Assembly (NCBI GenBank): GCA_016875335.1
Contig: VGRO01000021.1
Location: 1-51,089 of the forward strand
Reading direction: 5' to 3'
Origin: Deltaproteobacteria bacterium
GTDB taxonomy: Bacteria; Myxococcota_A; UBA9042
Length of the DNA: 51,089 nucleotides
The notes beneath the pieces were generated by a model, which made no database searches, was not told the DNA's origin, and saw only the letters and a list, made by a program, of their open reading frames with translations. Shown piece by piece: positions 18,401 through 28,640 of this stretch. A program made the translations under genes and the position numbers. Numbering within the stretch: the stretch's first letter is position 1; every line of letters starts with the position of its first letter.

Positions 18401-18704
18401 CGGCGGGGCAGTCCGAAACGCAGACCTTGGCGCAGAACTTGCCCTTGCTGGTGTCCAGGCACAGCGAGTTGTCGCAATCGCCGTTCTGGCTGCACGGGCA
18501 ACCAGCGCCGCCGGGGCACGCCGCCTTGGCGTCGTGGTTGGCGGTATCGAGCAGACGGCCGCCTGCCGCGTCGCCGCCGAGCGTACTGTCAAAGCCCGAG
18601 ATGCCGCCGGCATCCGCCAACGTGAACTCGCCAGAGGGCGCCGGGTCGGCGCATCCGGGGACGATGGTCACAGAGAAAACGACAGCAACGTGGCGGGTCT
18701 TCAT
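15420..18704 (-). CDS. Giant Cys-rich lipoprotein with glycine-rich C-terminus
   Basis: 1094 residues. The signal peptide ends in the lipobox IVPGC. Residues about 55-200 carry Dickkopf-like segments (GCPCSQNGDCDNSLC; LCDPCSTDLDCQ). From about 255 to 640 there are many tandem units of the type C-x-D-x-NPCT-x-D-x-CD...C, each with about six cysteines. Residues 660-800 form a beta-rich domain. The last 280 residues are extremely glycine-rich, with repeated runs of up to about ten Gly, and end in a short FVRIQTDSLQG segment. It is probably a surface-exposed, heavily disulphide-bonded adhesin or matrix protein. It starts 26 bases after the beta-barrel/thioredoxin gene, whose redox domain may help form the disulphides. 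It shares its architecture with the proteins at 32781 and 36390. Confidence 0.9.
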   Translation of the reverse strand: MKTRHVAVVFSVTIVPGCADPAPSGEFTLADAGGISGFDSTLGGDAAGGRLLDTANHDAKAACPGGAGCPCSQNGDCDNSLCLDTSKGKFCAKVCVSDCPAGQKCSSVTTGTGDTFFACVDPYARLCDPCSTDLDCQVQGTGTGQSVCIDQGAQGRFCGTPCAADGECPAGYKCADVTSTSGKPAKQCQRQPEVSGGEPALCVCSEAAIAKKLSTTCSSVAKDSGGKVIGQCPGVRACAVGGLSACQAPPAAKETCDGLDNDCNGLTDDAACDDKNQCTTDVCDPAKGCSHQPGDLPCDADQNACTVGDQCSNGVCLAGKAKDCNDSNPCTVDSCAAASGCVQKPDDGAPCNDDNLCTVGDLCAGGSCSGGKPKPCSSADPCVDAKCNLLDGGCKYTPKVEGAPCEDGQACTAGEKCTGGNCTGGQAKGCDDANACTIDSCDATGVCKNVALGSGAACNDGNPCNQGASCAQGACQGGKPKNCADANPCTTDTCDLQTGTCKYAAIPGCTGTCPTGVCPDDGNPCTTETCQAGQCLVANAPAGPCAVGGDSCNPGTCASGVCKANGPAKKCDDANPCTNDGCDPKTGACDYVPNTAACNDNNPCTNPDACAGGVCKAGGPACKLGDPCTGPNQCLEGQCVNGKCSKAAVNCGIVGKAPTGALGDLILSAATVIDTDAGTVTSGSTVLVPAGAPGVYEVQPPDPGVGAPVPNILVLDTKVFKVLAGAVVKVQGKRALAILSAGAIDMLGAIDLKGGNGGNGSPNSGGSKGPAGGGGFDGGGFVSGPGCVPSNGMGHGPGAGPAGGCGSSGGKGNTGGAGAGGGGGGGGCGGSGGGGGGRSDGGQPGSNGFAPTAAPGPGAAYGATPGGSAGSMCASPAGESNPGAPFGQASLLAGGSGGAAGGFGGLGGFGGGGGSTQGTAAGGSPGMPGGGGGGGGGGGALLLCAATQVLVAGNGVLADGGLGGVGSGSDLAGAGGKNLITVKVPSGGGGGSGRSGAGGGGGGGGGGTLHLIAPAVTLQAAVSAKGGPGGGAGIGFGSGGSGGQALNGGGTGGSGGGPGAGGKGGTGGQGFVRIQTDSLQGSLYIQGKLEQVAL

Positions 18705-18730
18705 GCCGCCGATGGTACGCCGCTTGCCGG

Positions 18731-20140
18731 CTACTTGCCAGTCGGTGTGACGTCGGCCGGCGCCAGGGCGGCCACGGCCTCGGCAAAGCGGTCGGCGTCA
18801 TCGCCCTGCAGGCGCGCCCGCAGGATGCCGGTTGCATCGAACACGTCGAGCACGGGCAGGCCGGCGGCGTCGGGCAGGTAGTGCGACCACTGCTCGGCTT
18901 GCCACTCGGTCGCGTCGACCTTGCGGATCACTACGTCGCCAGCCGGTCGCGCCTTGGCAAACGCCTCCAACTGCGGCCCCAACTTGACGCACGGCGCGCA
19001 CCAGGTCGCCCAGTAGTCGACGATGGTGATCTTGCCGGGGACCACCAGCGCCGCCACCTCTGCCACCTTGGCCTTGTCGCCGACGACGGCGAGTTTGGGG
19101 CGCTCTGCGACCGGGGCCGGCGCAGGCGGGTCGGCGAAACAGCGGTTCACGCTCATGCCAAAGAACAGCGACGGCCCCTGTACGATCTGCTGGCCGTTGA
19201 CGTCGTTGAAAACCGGCATGCGATAGGACGCCGAGAACCCGAGCCAATCCATGGGATTGCTGAAAATGCCCGGCGAAACGTAGACGTTGGTGCCGCCGCC
19301 ATTGGGAAACGACTCTCGCGGCCCGTCCAGGCCTTTGGGCGCGTAGGTCGGCAGCCCGCGGTGCTGCACGTCGCCGACCACGCCCAGCGACAGGTAGCGT
19401 TCAACCGCGGTGACCCGCACCCCCAGGTTGGCGCGGATTTCGTCGCCCCAGCCAAAGCCGTCGGCCGCGGTCGTTTGCGGCGAGCGCCACTGCGCGCCAG
19501 CGTGGACCAGCAGCCGCGACAGCGGCGCCCAGGCAAAGTCGGCGTCGGCGAGCAGCCACCACACGCCGCGGCCGATGTTGAGCTCGCGGGTGCCCCCGCT
19601 GGAGCTCTGTTCGACCAGGAAACTGCTTTGGGTCTGGGCGGCCAGATAGACGCCGGTCGGGGCGACTGCGCCGAGCGACACACCAAGCCGTGGGCCGATC
19701 TTGAGGTCAAACAACTGGTTGACGTCCTGGCGCAGCCGCATTTCGAGGTCGCCGACGCCGGTGTAGGTCGAATCCGGCATCAGGGCCTCGGCCTTCCAGA
19801 TCTCGACCCACGGCACGATGGCGGTCAGGCCCATGCCCCACGGCGCGTCCACCCCGACGGACAGCGTCGCCAACTGCATCTTGATCTTCATCTGCAGGTA
19901 GTTCTCGATCTCGGCCTTGCCCTCGTAGAGCTGGTCGGCGCCGGACTGCAGATAGACGACCGCCGCGCGGGCGCGCCACGCATTGGTGGCCGCCGCCGGG
20001 TTGGCGCTTGTGCTCAGGGCGTCTCCCACCGGGAGCGACGGATTGGCTCAGGTCGCGCACTGGGCCCAGGCGGACCCGCTGCACACCACGGCCACCGCCG
20101 CCGCGATCGCGGCGAGGACGCACGGGGACTTTCTTTTCAC
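18731..20140 (-). CDS. Candidate selenoprotein: outer-membrane beta-barrel fused to thioredoxin domain (UGA read through)
   Basis: From GTG 20140 the frame encodes a good signal peptide (MKRK, a hydrophobic Ala/Val core, SAWA cleavage site) and then Q-C-A-T before a TGA at 20048-20050. The same frame continues directly with ANPSLPVGDAL and runs open for 438 more codons. Read through, the protein has 469 residues. The mature N-terminus would be QCATU, a CxxU redox motif. Residues about 45-335 have the alternating pattern and aromatic strand ends of an outer-membrane beta-barrel. A thioredoxin fold follows with WCAPC at about 380-384. A hairpin fitting a bacterial SECIS follows the UGA (20020-20040). 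Starting at the GTG at 20029 instead would remove the signal peptide from a beta-barrel, which is unlikely. A nonsense mutation or sequencing error remains possible. It starts 30 bases after a thioredoxin-like lipoprotein gene. Confidence 0.75.
20020..20040 (-). promoter_or_regulatory. Predicted bacterial SECIS hairpin after the in-frame UGA
   Basis: On the minus-strand mRNA, CUCCC pairs with GGGAG around the loop GGU, and CGU pairs with ACG below a 2-nt bulge. The loop begins 17 nt after the UGA, is 3 nt long and starts with G. As I recall the bSECIS model, it asks for an apical loop of 3-14 nt, 16-37 nt from the UGA, with a G among its first two bases; all are met. It is computed by hand. 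Confidence 0.6.
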
Positions 20141-20170
20141 AGGTTCTCGCGGTTCGGCCGGGCTGGCGGC

Positions 20171-21532
20171 CTACTTCATGAACGGGGCGATGATGCCGCC
20201 CACGCCAGTTGCCGGAAGGCCGTTGACCTTCTTGAGCACCTTGCGGGTCTTGGCGTCGATGACCAGGTTGAGCGGCGTCGAACCTGCGACGTTGATCGGC
20301 GCAACGTTGCGGTCCGGGTCCACGCCGACCGCGCCCTGGCCCTTGAAGCTCTTGATCCAGTCCTTGGCCAGCTGCAGCGTGGGCATTGAGCCCTGCTGCG
20401 TGCCGTCGTAGAGCACCTGGTAGATGCCGAGGTCTGGATATTTGGCGAGCAGCGACTTGAAGGTCGTGGTCTCTTGTTTGCAGGGCCCGCACCAGCCGGC
20501 GGCGACGTTCAGGAGCACCACCTTGAAGCCGAGGTCGGCGTATTCGCTGAGCTTGATGATGCGTGGCTCTTCGTTGCCGGTGGTCGTGGCGAGCAGGCTG
20601 CCGTCGCCGTCGGTGTCGAGGAAGCCGACCATGGCGAAGTCGTCGAGGATGTCGCCCTCTTCAATGTGCTTGTTGAGCTTGGGTACGCATTTGGGGGCCG
20701 TCTTGTCCGAGGGCACGCACTGCTTGCTCTTGCTGGCGCCGATGCCGACGCAGCCGTAGCCTTTCAGGCAAACATCGCCGGCCTCGCATGGGGCGCTGCA
20801 GAACTGTTCCTTGGTGTGGTTGTAGGTCAGGCACATGCCCCCGGCGCCGCCGTCTTTGGTGGCGCAGTTGTCGGTTGCGCCGCACGCCGCGCACAGGCTG
20901 CCGTCGCCCAGACACGAACCGGAGTTGTGGACGCACGCAGCGCCGCCCTCGGCCACCTCTAGGCATTCGGCATAGCGTGGGCACTCGAAATGACCCAAGT
21001 TGCACGACCGCGAGCAGAACTTGTCGGTGCCCATGGCGATGCAACGGCCGCCGGGTCCGCACTGGGCGTCGTTGGCGCAGGGCGAACAGAAGTCGCGGCG
21101 CGTGCACAGCTTCTTGTCGGTCTTGTCGGGGTTGACGCCCTGCTTGGTGCAGGCAAACCTCTCGGGGCAGTCCTGGTCGGCGGCACACTGGACCGTGCAA
21201 TAGACCTGCGCCGAGTCCTTGCTGGCCCCGCCGATGCACGACAGGCCCTCTGGACACGCGCCGGTGATCGCACAGGAGGAGCCGATGTCGGGATTGAACA
21301 CGGGTCCAGTGGTCGGTTCGCCGTCCGCTCCCCCCGAACCGGCGTCGGCCTTGCTGGCCACGGTGGCGTCCGACTCGATGATGCCACCGCCGGTGCCGAC
21401 GGTCGCCTGGTTGGCGTCTTCGGCGACGGGAGCTGATGTGCCCGAGGTCGGCGTGGAGGCCACACATGCCGGTAGGGTGCCCGCGCAGCAGATTGCAGCT
21501 GCGAAGAACCGCCAACGATAGAAAATGCCCAT
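20171..21532 (-). CDS. Cys-rich lipoprotein with C-terminal thioredoxin-like (WCGPC) domain
   Basis: 453 residues from the ATG at 21532, preceded by AAGGGG; an earlier in-frame start at 21655 adds a basic, non-signal extension. The N-terminus is a lipoprotein signal with lipobox LPAC, then an Ala/Thr/Asp-rich linker. Residues about 85-290 are Dickkopf-like Cys-rich units (CPEGLSC, CSPCANDAQCGPGGRC, CAACGATDNC). The C-terminal third is a TlpA/redoxin-type thioredoxin fold with LLNVAAGWCGPCKQE and a cis-proline segment STPLNLVID. It probably works as an outer-leaflet or periplasmic thiol-disulphide protein. It is the first gene of the minus-strand cluster and lies 30 bases before the candidate selenoprotein, suggesting a shared redox function. 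Confidence 0.92.
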   Translation of the reverse strand: MGIFYRWRFFAAAICCAGTLPACVASTPTSGTSAPVAEDANQATVGTGGGIIESDATVASKADAGSGGADGEPTTGPVFNPDIGSSCAITGACPEGLSCIGGASKDSAQVYCTVQCAADQDCPERFACTKQGVNPDKTDKKLCTRRDFCSPCANDAQCGPGGRCIAMGTDKFCSRSCNLGHFECPRYAECLEVAEGGAACVHNSGSCLGDGSLCAACGATDNCATKDGGAGGMCLTYNHTKEQFCSAPCEAGDVCLKGYGCVGIGASKSKQCVPSDKTAPKCVPKLNKHIEEGDILDDFAMVGFLDTDGDGSLLATTTGNEEPRIIKLSEYADLGFKVVLLNVAAGWCGPCKQETTTFKSLLAKYPDLGIYQVLYDGTQQGSMPTLQLAKDWIKSFKGQGAVGVDPDRNVAPINVAGSTPLNLVIDAKTRKVLKKVNGLPATGVGGIIAPFMK

Positions 21533-21780
21533 GATGCGTGCCCCTTGAAGTGGGAAGGTCGATGCGGTGGGTGGGTCGACCGCGCGATTGGGTCGACTGC
21601 GTTTGGGTCGACTGGGTGATCGGGTTGCTGAGGTGTGGGGCCCGGGCGAGCCCAATCCCCGGCCGCGGGCAAACTGTACAGGATACGGCGGCGATGGCGT
21701 TGTGACAACCGCATTTTTTGCGCAGCCCGGCTGGCCATCTTGCCTTGCCGCGCGCAGCGCGACGGCCTATCGTCCGCGCC

Positions 21781-22551
21781 ATGCCCGACGCCCCGAAAAA
21801 ACACGACGAATTGCCCAGCCCCCCCGACCTGGTGCGCCTGAGCAAGCGCATGGCCGAGCTAGGGCTGTGTTCGCGCCGCGAGGCCGACGACTACATCGCT
21901 CGCGGTCTGGTCGAGGTCGACGGCCAGGTGGTCGCTGAACTCGGCAGCAAGGTGCGGCGCGATCAGAGCATTGCGCTGCGGACCCAGGCGGCGCGGCAGC
22001 AGGCGGCATTGGCGACCGTGCTGCTGCACAAGCCGGTCGGCTACGTGTCCGGCCAGGCCGAGCACGGCTACCCGCACGCGATCGAGCTCGTGGTCGAAGC
22101 CAACCGCGACCGCAGCTTCGGCGGCGGCGAACTGCGGCCCGAACAGCGCAAGGGTTTGGTTGCCGCCGGCCGGCTGGACATCGACAGCACCGGCCTTTTG
22201 GTGCTGACCCAGGATGGCCGCGTCGCCCGGCAGTTGATCGGCGAGGACCGCCAGGTGGACAAGGAATACCTGGTGCGCGTTCAAGGCGCAGTCACACCCG
22301 AGGCGATTGCCGCCCTGCGCCACGGTCTGTGGCTGGACGGACAGGCCCTTTTGCCCGCGCAGGTCGATCGACCCAACCCCGACCAGTTGCGGTTCGTGCT
22401 GCGCGAGGGCAAGAAACGCCAGATCCGCCGCATGTGCACGCTGGTCGGCCTGGAAGTCATCGGGCTCAAGCGCATCCGCATCGGCCAGGTGCGGCTGGGC
22501 CGGTTGGCGGTCGGCCAGTGGCGGTTCTTGCGGCCGGGCGAGCATTTCTGA
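21781..22551 (+). CDS. S4-domain 23S rRNA pseudouridine synthase, RluF-like
   Basis: 256 residues. An N-terminal S4 RNA-binding domain (about 20-75, [22 protein letters not shown]) is followed by a pseudouridine synthase domain of the RsuA/RluB/RluE/RluF family. The catalytic aspartate lies in [17 protein letters not shown], and the conserved [12 protein letters not shown] segment is present. The C-terminal [10 protein letters not shown] pattern resembles RluF. It isomerises a uridine in ribosomal RNA; the exact position cannot be told from sequence. The ATG at 21781 matches the usual start before the S4 domain. Its upstream region is shared divergently with the Cys-rich thioredoxin lipoprotein. 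Confidence 0.93.
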   Translation: MPDAPKKHDELPSPPDLVRLSKRMAELGLCSRREADDYIARGLVEVDGQVVAELGSKVRRDQSIALRTQAARQQAALATVLLHKPVGYVSGQAEHGYPHAIELVVEANRDRSFGGGELRPEQRKGLVAAGRLDIDSTGLLVLTQDGRVARQLIGEDRQVDKEYLVRVQGAVTPEAIAALRHGLWLDGQALLPAQVDRPNPDQLRFVLREGKKRQIRRMCTLVGLEVIGLKRIRIGQVRLGRLAVGQWRFLRPGEHF

Positions 22552-22625
22552 CCCGCTGGCCCTTGCCGGCCGCCCCCAGCCTGCTTACTTGCGCGCGCGC
22601 ACGCGGCCGGGCGCCGCGGTGCTTG

Positions 22626-22653
22626 CTGACAACTTCCAAGCGGCTGCTGTATC
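22626..22653 (+). promoter_or_regulatory. Possible sigma-70-type promoter of acnA
   Basis: CTGACA (22626-22631) and TGTATC (22648-22653) are separated by 16 bases, giving a leader of about 15-20 bases before the acnA ATG at 22676. The match is moderate and in a GC-rich background. Confidence 0.35.
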
Positions 22654-22675
22654 CATCGGGCCGCACGAGGTTTCC

Positions 22676-25342
<2,667 letters not shown>

Positions 25343-25536
25343 GCCGGGGTTCGGGGCGGCCGGTCGCCGATCGCGGGCGCAGAGGGCCGCAGGAGAGCCT
25401 CCGAGCGCAAACCCTTGACGGAATTTACAGATCGGCCCACACTTGGCGCGGGGCGAATCGAGACGCCGGGGTTGGGCGTCCGATTCCATCTGGCCCGCGC
25501 CAAGGGCGGCGTCCGGCCACAACGCAGGGAGGTTCC

Positions 25537-26235
25537 ATGTCGCGTTTTCGTTCTCGTTTGGTTTTGCTGGCGGCCGCGCTCAGCATCGTTTCAGGGGCGT
25601 GCAAGAAGGAGCCGCCGCCGGCTCCCCCCGAGCCGCCCAAGACCGAAGAACCCAAGGGCGAGGCGCCCAAGGCCGAGGAACCGCCGGCCGCTGCCTCGCC
25701 GACCGCCGCACCCGCGGAAGCCTCACCCGCCGCCGCACCGGCCGCGGCCTCGCCGACCGCAGCGCCCGACGCCGCGTCGGTGCTGACCCCTGGCAGCAAA
25801 TTCATGTTCGCACTGGCCGACTCGCCCGACGCCATGGCGCTGCACAAGAAGGGCTGCGACGAAGAGGCCAAGGGCGACGCCGACAAGGCCAAGGCGTGCA
25901 TGGACAAGGTTGCGGCCCAGGGCGCCAACGAGGGCATCCGCCTGGAGAAGGAAGGCGACCAGTGGGTGTTCGTATCGTTCGGCAAGAAGGACGACGGCAG
26001 CGAGGAGCTTTTCATCAAGGGCCCGGTGGCCAAGGTCGACAGCCCTGCCCATGAGTTCAAGTTCAAGGCCGCAGGGCCGGCGGCCGGGGTGCAGGCGCTC
26101 AAGATGGGCCTGGACAAGTTCGACCCGGCCAAGGCCGACGCGATGATCATGACCATCGAGGTCGTCGACGCCACCACCGTGGCCATGCCCGCCCCACCGC
26201 CCAAGGGCCGGCTAGTCTACAAGAAGGCGCAGTAG
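25537..26235 (+). CDS. Small lipoprotein with Pro/Ala/Glu linker
   Basis: 232 residues. The signal peptide ends in the lipobox VSGAC. A low-complexity linker of Pro, Ala, Glu and Lys runs to about residue 85 (units like PTAAPAEASPAAAP), followed by a compact C-terminal domain of about 145 residues. That domain contains two cysteines (KKGCDEEAKGDADKAKACMD) and ends LVYKKAQ. The ATG follows AGGGAGGTTCC, a strong ribosome binding site. I do not recognise the C-terminal domain; such proteins are common as envelope lipoproteins in Myxococcota. It is 40 bases upstream of the histidine kinase start, so the two may be cotranscribed. Confidence 0.88.
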   Translation: MSRFRSRLVLLAAALSIVSGACKKEPPPAPPEPPKTEEPKGEAPKAEEPPAAASPTAAPAEASPAAAPAAASPTAAPDAASVLTPGSKFMFALADSPDAMALHKKGCDEEAKGDADKAKACMDKVAAQGANEGIRLEKEGDQWVFVSFGKKDDGSEELFIKGPVAKVDSPAHEFKFKAAGPAAGVQALKMGLDKFDPAKADAMIMTIEVVDATTVAMPAPPPKGRLVYKKAQ

Positions 26236-26275
26236 GCCGGCCCCGCGGGTCGCGCAAGGCGCATCGACCGACCCG

Positions 26276-28195
26276 ATGGCGACTGCCCCAGCACACCCGC
26301 GGCGGACCGGTTTGGCGGCCGCGGTCCCCATGCCGGTCCCGGCATCTGCGGCCAGCGTTCCGGCCGCCGGTGCAGCCACGCCAGCGGGCGGCCTCGTGGC
26401 GATGGCGGCCGATCTGCGCCTCAAGGGCGTCAACGACATCGCGCGGGCGCTGTCGGCGGCGTGGTCGCTCGACGAGGTTCTGGCGCTGGTGATGGACCGG
26501 TTGGCCTGGATCCTCGACGCTGAGCGGGCCACCCTGTATCTGGTCGAAGGCGATCAGTTGGTTGCGCGCCACACCGTCGGCGACACCGTGCGCGAGATTC
26601 GCGTTCAGATCGGCCAGGGCATCTCGGGCTGGGTTGCGCAGACGGGCAAGGGCACCAACGTCAAGGATGCGTACGAAGACGGCCGCTTCGACGCCAGCTG
26701 GGACATCGAGAATGACTTTCGCACCGTGAGCATGCTGTGCCAGCCGGTGTTCGACCGGCAAGAGGCCGTCATCGCGGTGGCCCAAGTCCTCAACAAGCGC
26801 AGTGGCTACTTCACCGTCGACGACGAGTCGCTGCTGGCCACCGTGGTGTCGATGGCCGCGATCTCGATCGTCAACGCCCGGTTGGTCGATGAACTGGGCG
26901 CCAACAACGTCGCTTTGCAGCGCGCCCGCGTCGAAAGCGCAGACCGGGCGCGCGAAATCGATAGCCTGTACGAGTTGGAGCGCGACGCCGTGCGAGCACC
27001 GACCTTCGAGACGGCGGTCGCGGCGGTCCTGGAGCGCTTGGCGGTCGCGGTCGGCGCCGACGCGGCCGAGATCGCCCTGCCGGTCGCCGGCCAGGGGTGC
27101 GTTGTGCACCGCTTTCGGCCGGGCGACGATCGGGTCGAGACCCTGCCGTTGCCCGGCAGCGGCATGCACGCCCGCGTGCTTGAAGGGGAACCGCTGTGCG
27201 ATCCGTGCCGTGCCGGCGAGGTGCAACTGCGGCGCTTGGCGGCGCTGCACGAGTTGCCGTGGACTCCTCAGGCCGGCCTGTGCGTGCCGTTGCAGCGCGA
27301 CGACGAACGCGTCGGATCGCTGGGCGTCTATTGGATGGCGCGCGACGCCGCGGGTCTGAGCGACGATCGGGTGCGCTTTGTCGAACTGGTCGGGCAGCAG
27401 ATCGGCCACGCGCTCGGCCACCGCCTGGCCCGCACCGAGGCCGAGCGCCAGGACCGGCTTGCCGCGATCGGCGGCGCGCTGGCCGGCGTCGTCCACGATC
27501 TCAAGACGCCGATGACGGTCGCATCGGGGTACGTGCACCTGCTCAAGACCGAAGAGAACGCTGGCGAACGCGCGCACCTCGCCGACGGCGTGCTCAAGCA
27601 ATTGCGCCGGATGAACGACATGGCGCGCGAGGTCCTCGGCTTTGCGCGCGGCGACGTGCAGATCCTGCCGCGCAAGACCCTGGTGCCCGAATGGATGGGC
27701 CAGGTCGAGGCGGCGCTGCACCACATCTTCGAGGGGTCCGACGTCACGGTGGACCTGCGCTGCGACGAGCGGGGTGCAGTGCGCATGGACGCCGGCAAGC
27801 TCCTGCGCGCCGTACAAAACCTTGCGCGCAACAGCCGCGAAGCGTTTGGGCAGGTGGACCCGGCGCTGCGGCCGGCGCCGGCCCGCTTCGAGATCCAGGT
27901 GTACAGCGAGGGCGCCGAACTGGTGATCCAGACCCGCGACAACGGTCCGGGCGTGCCGCGCGAGTTCGAGCACCGCATGTTCGACGCCTTTGCCACGCAC
28001 GGCAAACGCGAAGGCACCGGCCTGGGGCTGGCCATGGTCAAGCAGGTCGCCGAGGCCCACCTGGGCAGCGTCCTCTACCGGCAAGCCGAAGGGGGCGGCG
28101 CAAGGTTCGAATTGCGCATCCGCAAGGATCTGCGGCCGGCGTCGGAGGCGCGGCCCTCGGAATCCGCCGCCGGGGCCGGGGCTGCAACGACTTGA
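26276..28195 (+). CDS. GAF-GAF sensor histidine kinase
   Basis: 639 residues, soluble, with no membrane segment. After an Ala/Pro-rich start come two GAF domains (about 55-215 and 240-385), the first with GQGISGWVAQTGKGTNV. A HisKA helix has the phosphoacceptor His407 in GVVHDLKTPMTV. A HATPase domain follows, with an N-box (LARNSREA), G1 box (DNGPGVP) and G2 box (GTGLGLAMVKQ). It would autophosphorylate in response to a cytoplasmic signal bound by the GAF domains and pass the phosphate to an unlinked regulator; no response regulator gene lies next to it. In the second GAF, CDPCRAGE gives a Cys pair that could be redox- or metal-sensitive. Start ATG 26276 is the first in-frame start, without a clear ribosome binding site. 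Confidence 0.93.
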   Translation: MATAPAHPRRTGLAAAVPMPVPASAASVPAAGAATPAGGLVAMAADLRLKGVNDIARALSAAWSLDEVLALVMDRLAWILDAERATLYLVEGDQLVARHTVGDTVREIRVQIGQGISGWVAQTGKGTNVKDAYEDGRFDASWDIENDFRTVSMLCQPVFDRQEAVIAVAQVLNKRSGYFTVDDESLLATVVSMAAISIVNARLVDELGANNVALQRARVESADRAREIDSLYELERDAVRAPTFETAVAAVLERLAVAVGADAAEIALPVAGQGCVVHRFRPGDDRVETLPLPGSGMHARVLEGEPLCDPCRAGEVQLRRLAALHELPWTPQAGLCVPLQRDDERVGSLGVYWMARDAAGLSDDRVRFVELVGQQIGHALGHRLARTEAERQDRLAAIGGALAGVVHDLKTPMTVASGYVHLLKTEENAGERAHLADGVLKQLRRMNDMAREVLGFARGDVQILPRKTLVPEWMGQVEAALHHIFEGSDVTVDLRCDERGAVRMDAGKLLRAVQNLARNSREAFGQVDPALRPAPARFEIQVYSEGAELVIQTRDNGPGVPREFEHRMFDAFATHGKREGTGLGLAMVKQVAEAHLGSVLYRQAEGGGARFELRIRKDLRPASEARPSESAAGAGAATT

Positions 28196-28274
28196 TCCGG
28201 ATCCAAAAACTCGACAACGCCCCGTCTTGCGCTACCGTCGGCACGCCCGCCGACCGCGCGGGCCGAGGCGCGCG

Positions 28275-28577
28275 ATGTCCTGGGTGCGGCGGACCTGCAA
28301 CTGGCTGATTTCGGCGGTCCGCGGGGTGATGTACCTCGTGTTTGCTGCCGTCTGTTGCGCGGGGTTGCACCACGCGTGGACGGCGGAACGGTCGCAGGCC
28401 GATCCCGATGCCGAGCTGCGGCGCCTCAAGGCGCAACTGGTCGAAGCCACCATGCGCGGGCAGGAGTTGAGCGCCCGCGTCGAGGCGTTCGACAAGCGGC
28501 CCGAGGTGCGCCTGCAGATGATCCGCACCGAACTCGGCATGCTGCGGCCCGACGAGCGGGTGTACGTGCTCAAGTAG
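28275..28577 (+). CDS. ftsB: FtsB/DivIC-like septum formation protein
   Basis: 100 residues with the classic layout. There is a short basic cytoplasmic N-terminus, one membrane helix (about 10-32, SAVRGVMYLVFAAVCCAG), a coiled coil (about 40-75, ELRRLKAQLVEATMRGQEL) and a C-terminal segment ending LGMLRPDERVYVLK, like the 'GMVRPGE' end of FtsB. FtsB-type proteins link early and late divisome components in the inner membrane. The ATG at 28275 is chosen because it directly precedes the basic and membrane segment. The gene faces the zinc transporter genes convergently. Confidence 0.82.
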   Translation: MSWVRRTCNWLISAVRGVMYLVFAAVCCAGLHHAWTAERSQADPDAELRRLKAQLVEATMRGQELSARVEAFDKRPEVRLQMIRTELGMLRPDERVYVLK

Positions 28578-28640
28578 GTCGCAAGGCCAAGCGCAGTGGC
28601 CGCACCGACGGTGGACACATGGGTTGCGGTCGGCGGTCCG

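Noticed and set aside
16320..18881. 853-codon plus-strand open frame opposite the giant Cys-rich lipoprotein
   Set aside because: Shadow of the repeated cysteine codons: an endless Ala/Val/Gly/Arg sequence with no domains, while the minus strand has signal peptide and ordered repeats.
18731..20029. Beta-barrel/thioredoxin gene starting at GTG 20029 with the TGA as an ordinary upstream stop
   Set aside because: This start would drop a perfect in-frame signal peptide from an outer-membrane-type protein and has no ribosome binding site; the read-through model explains all features.
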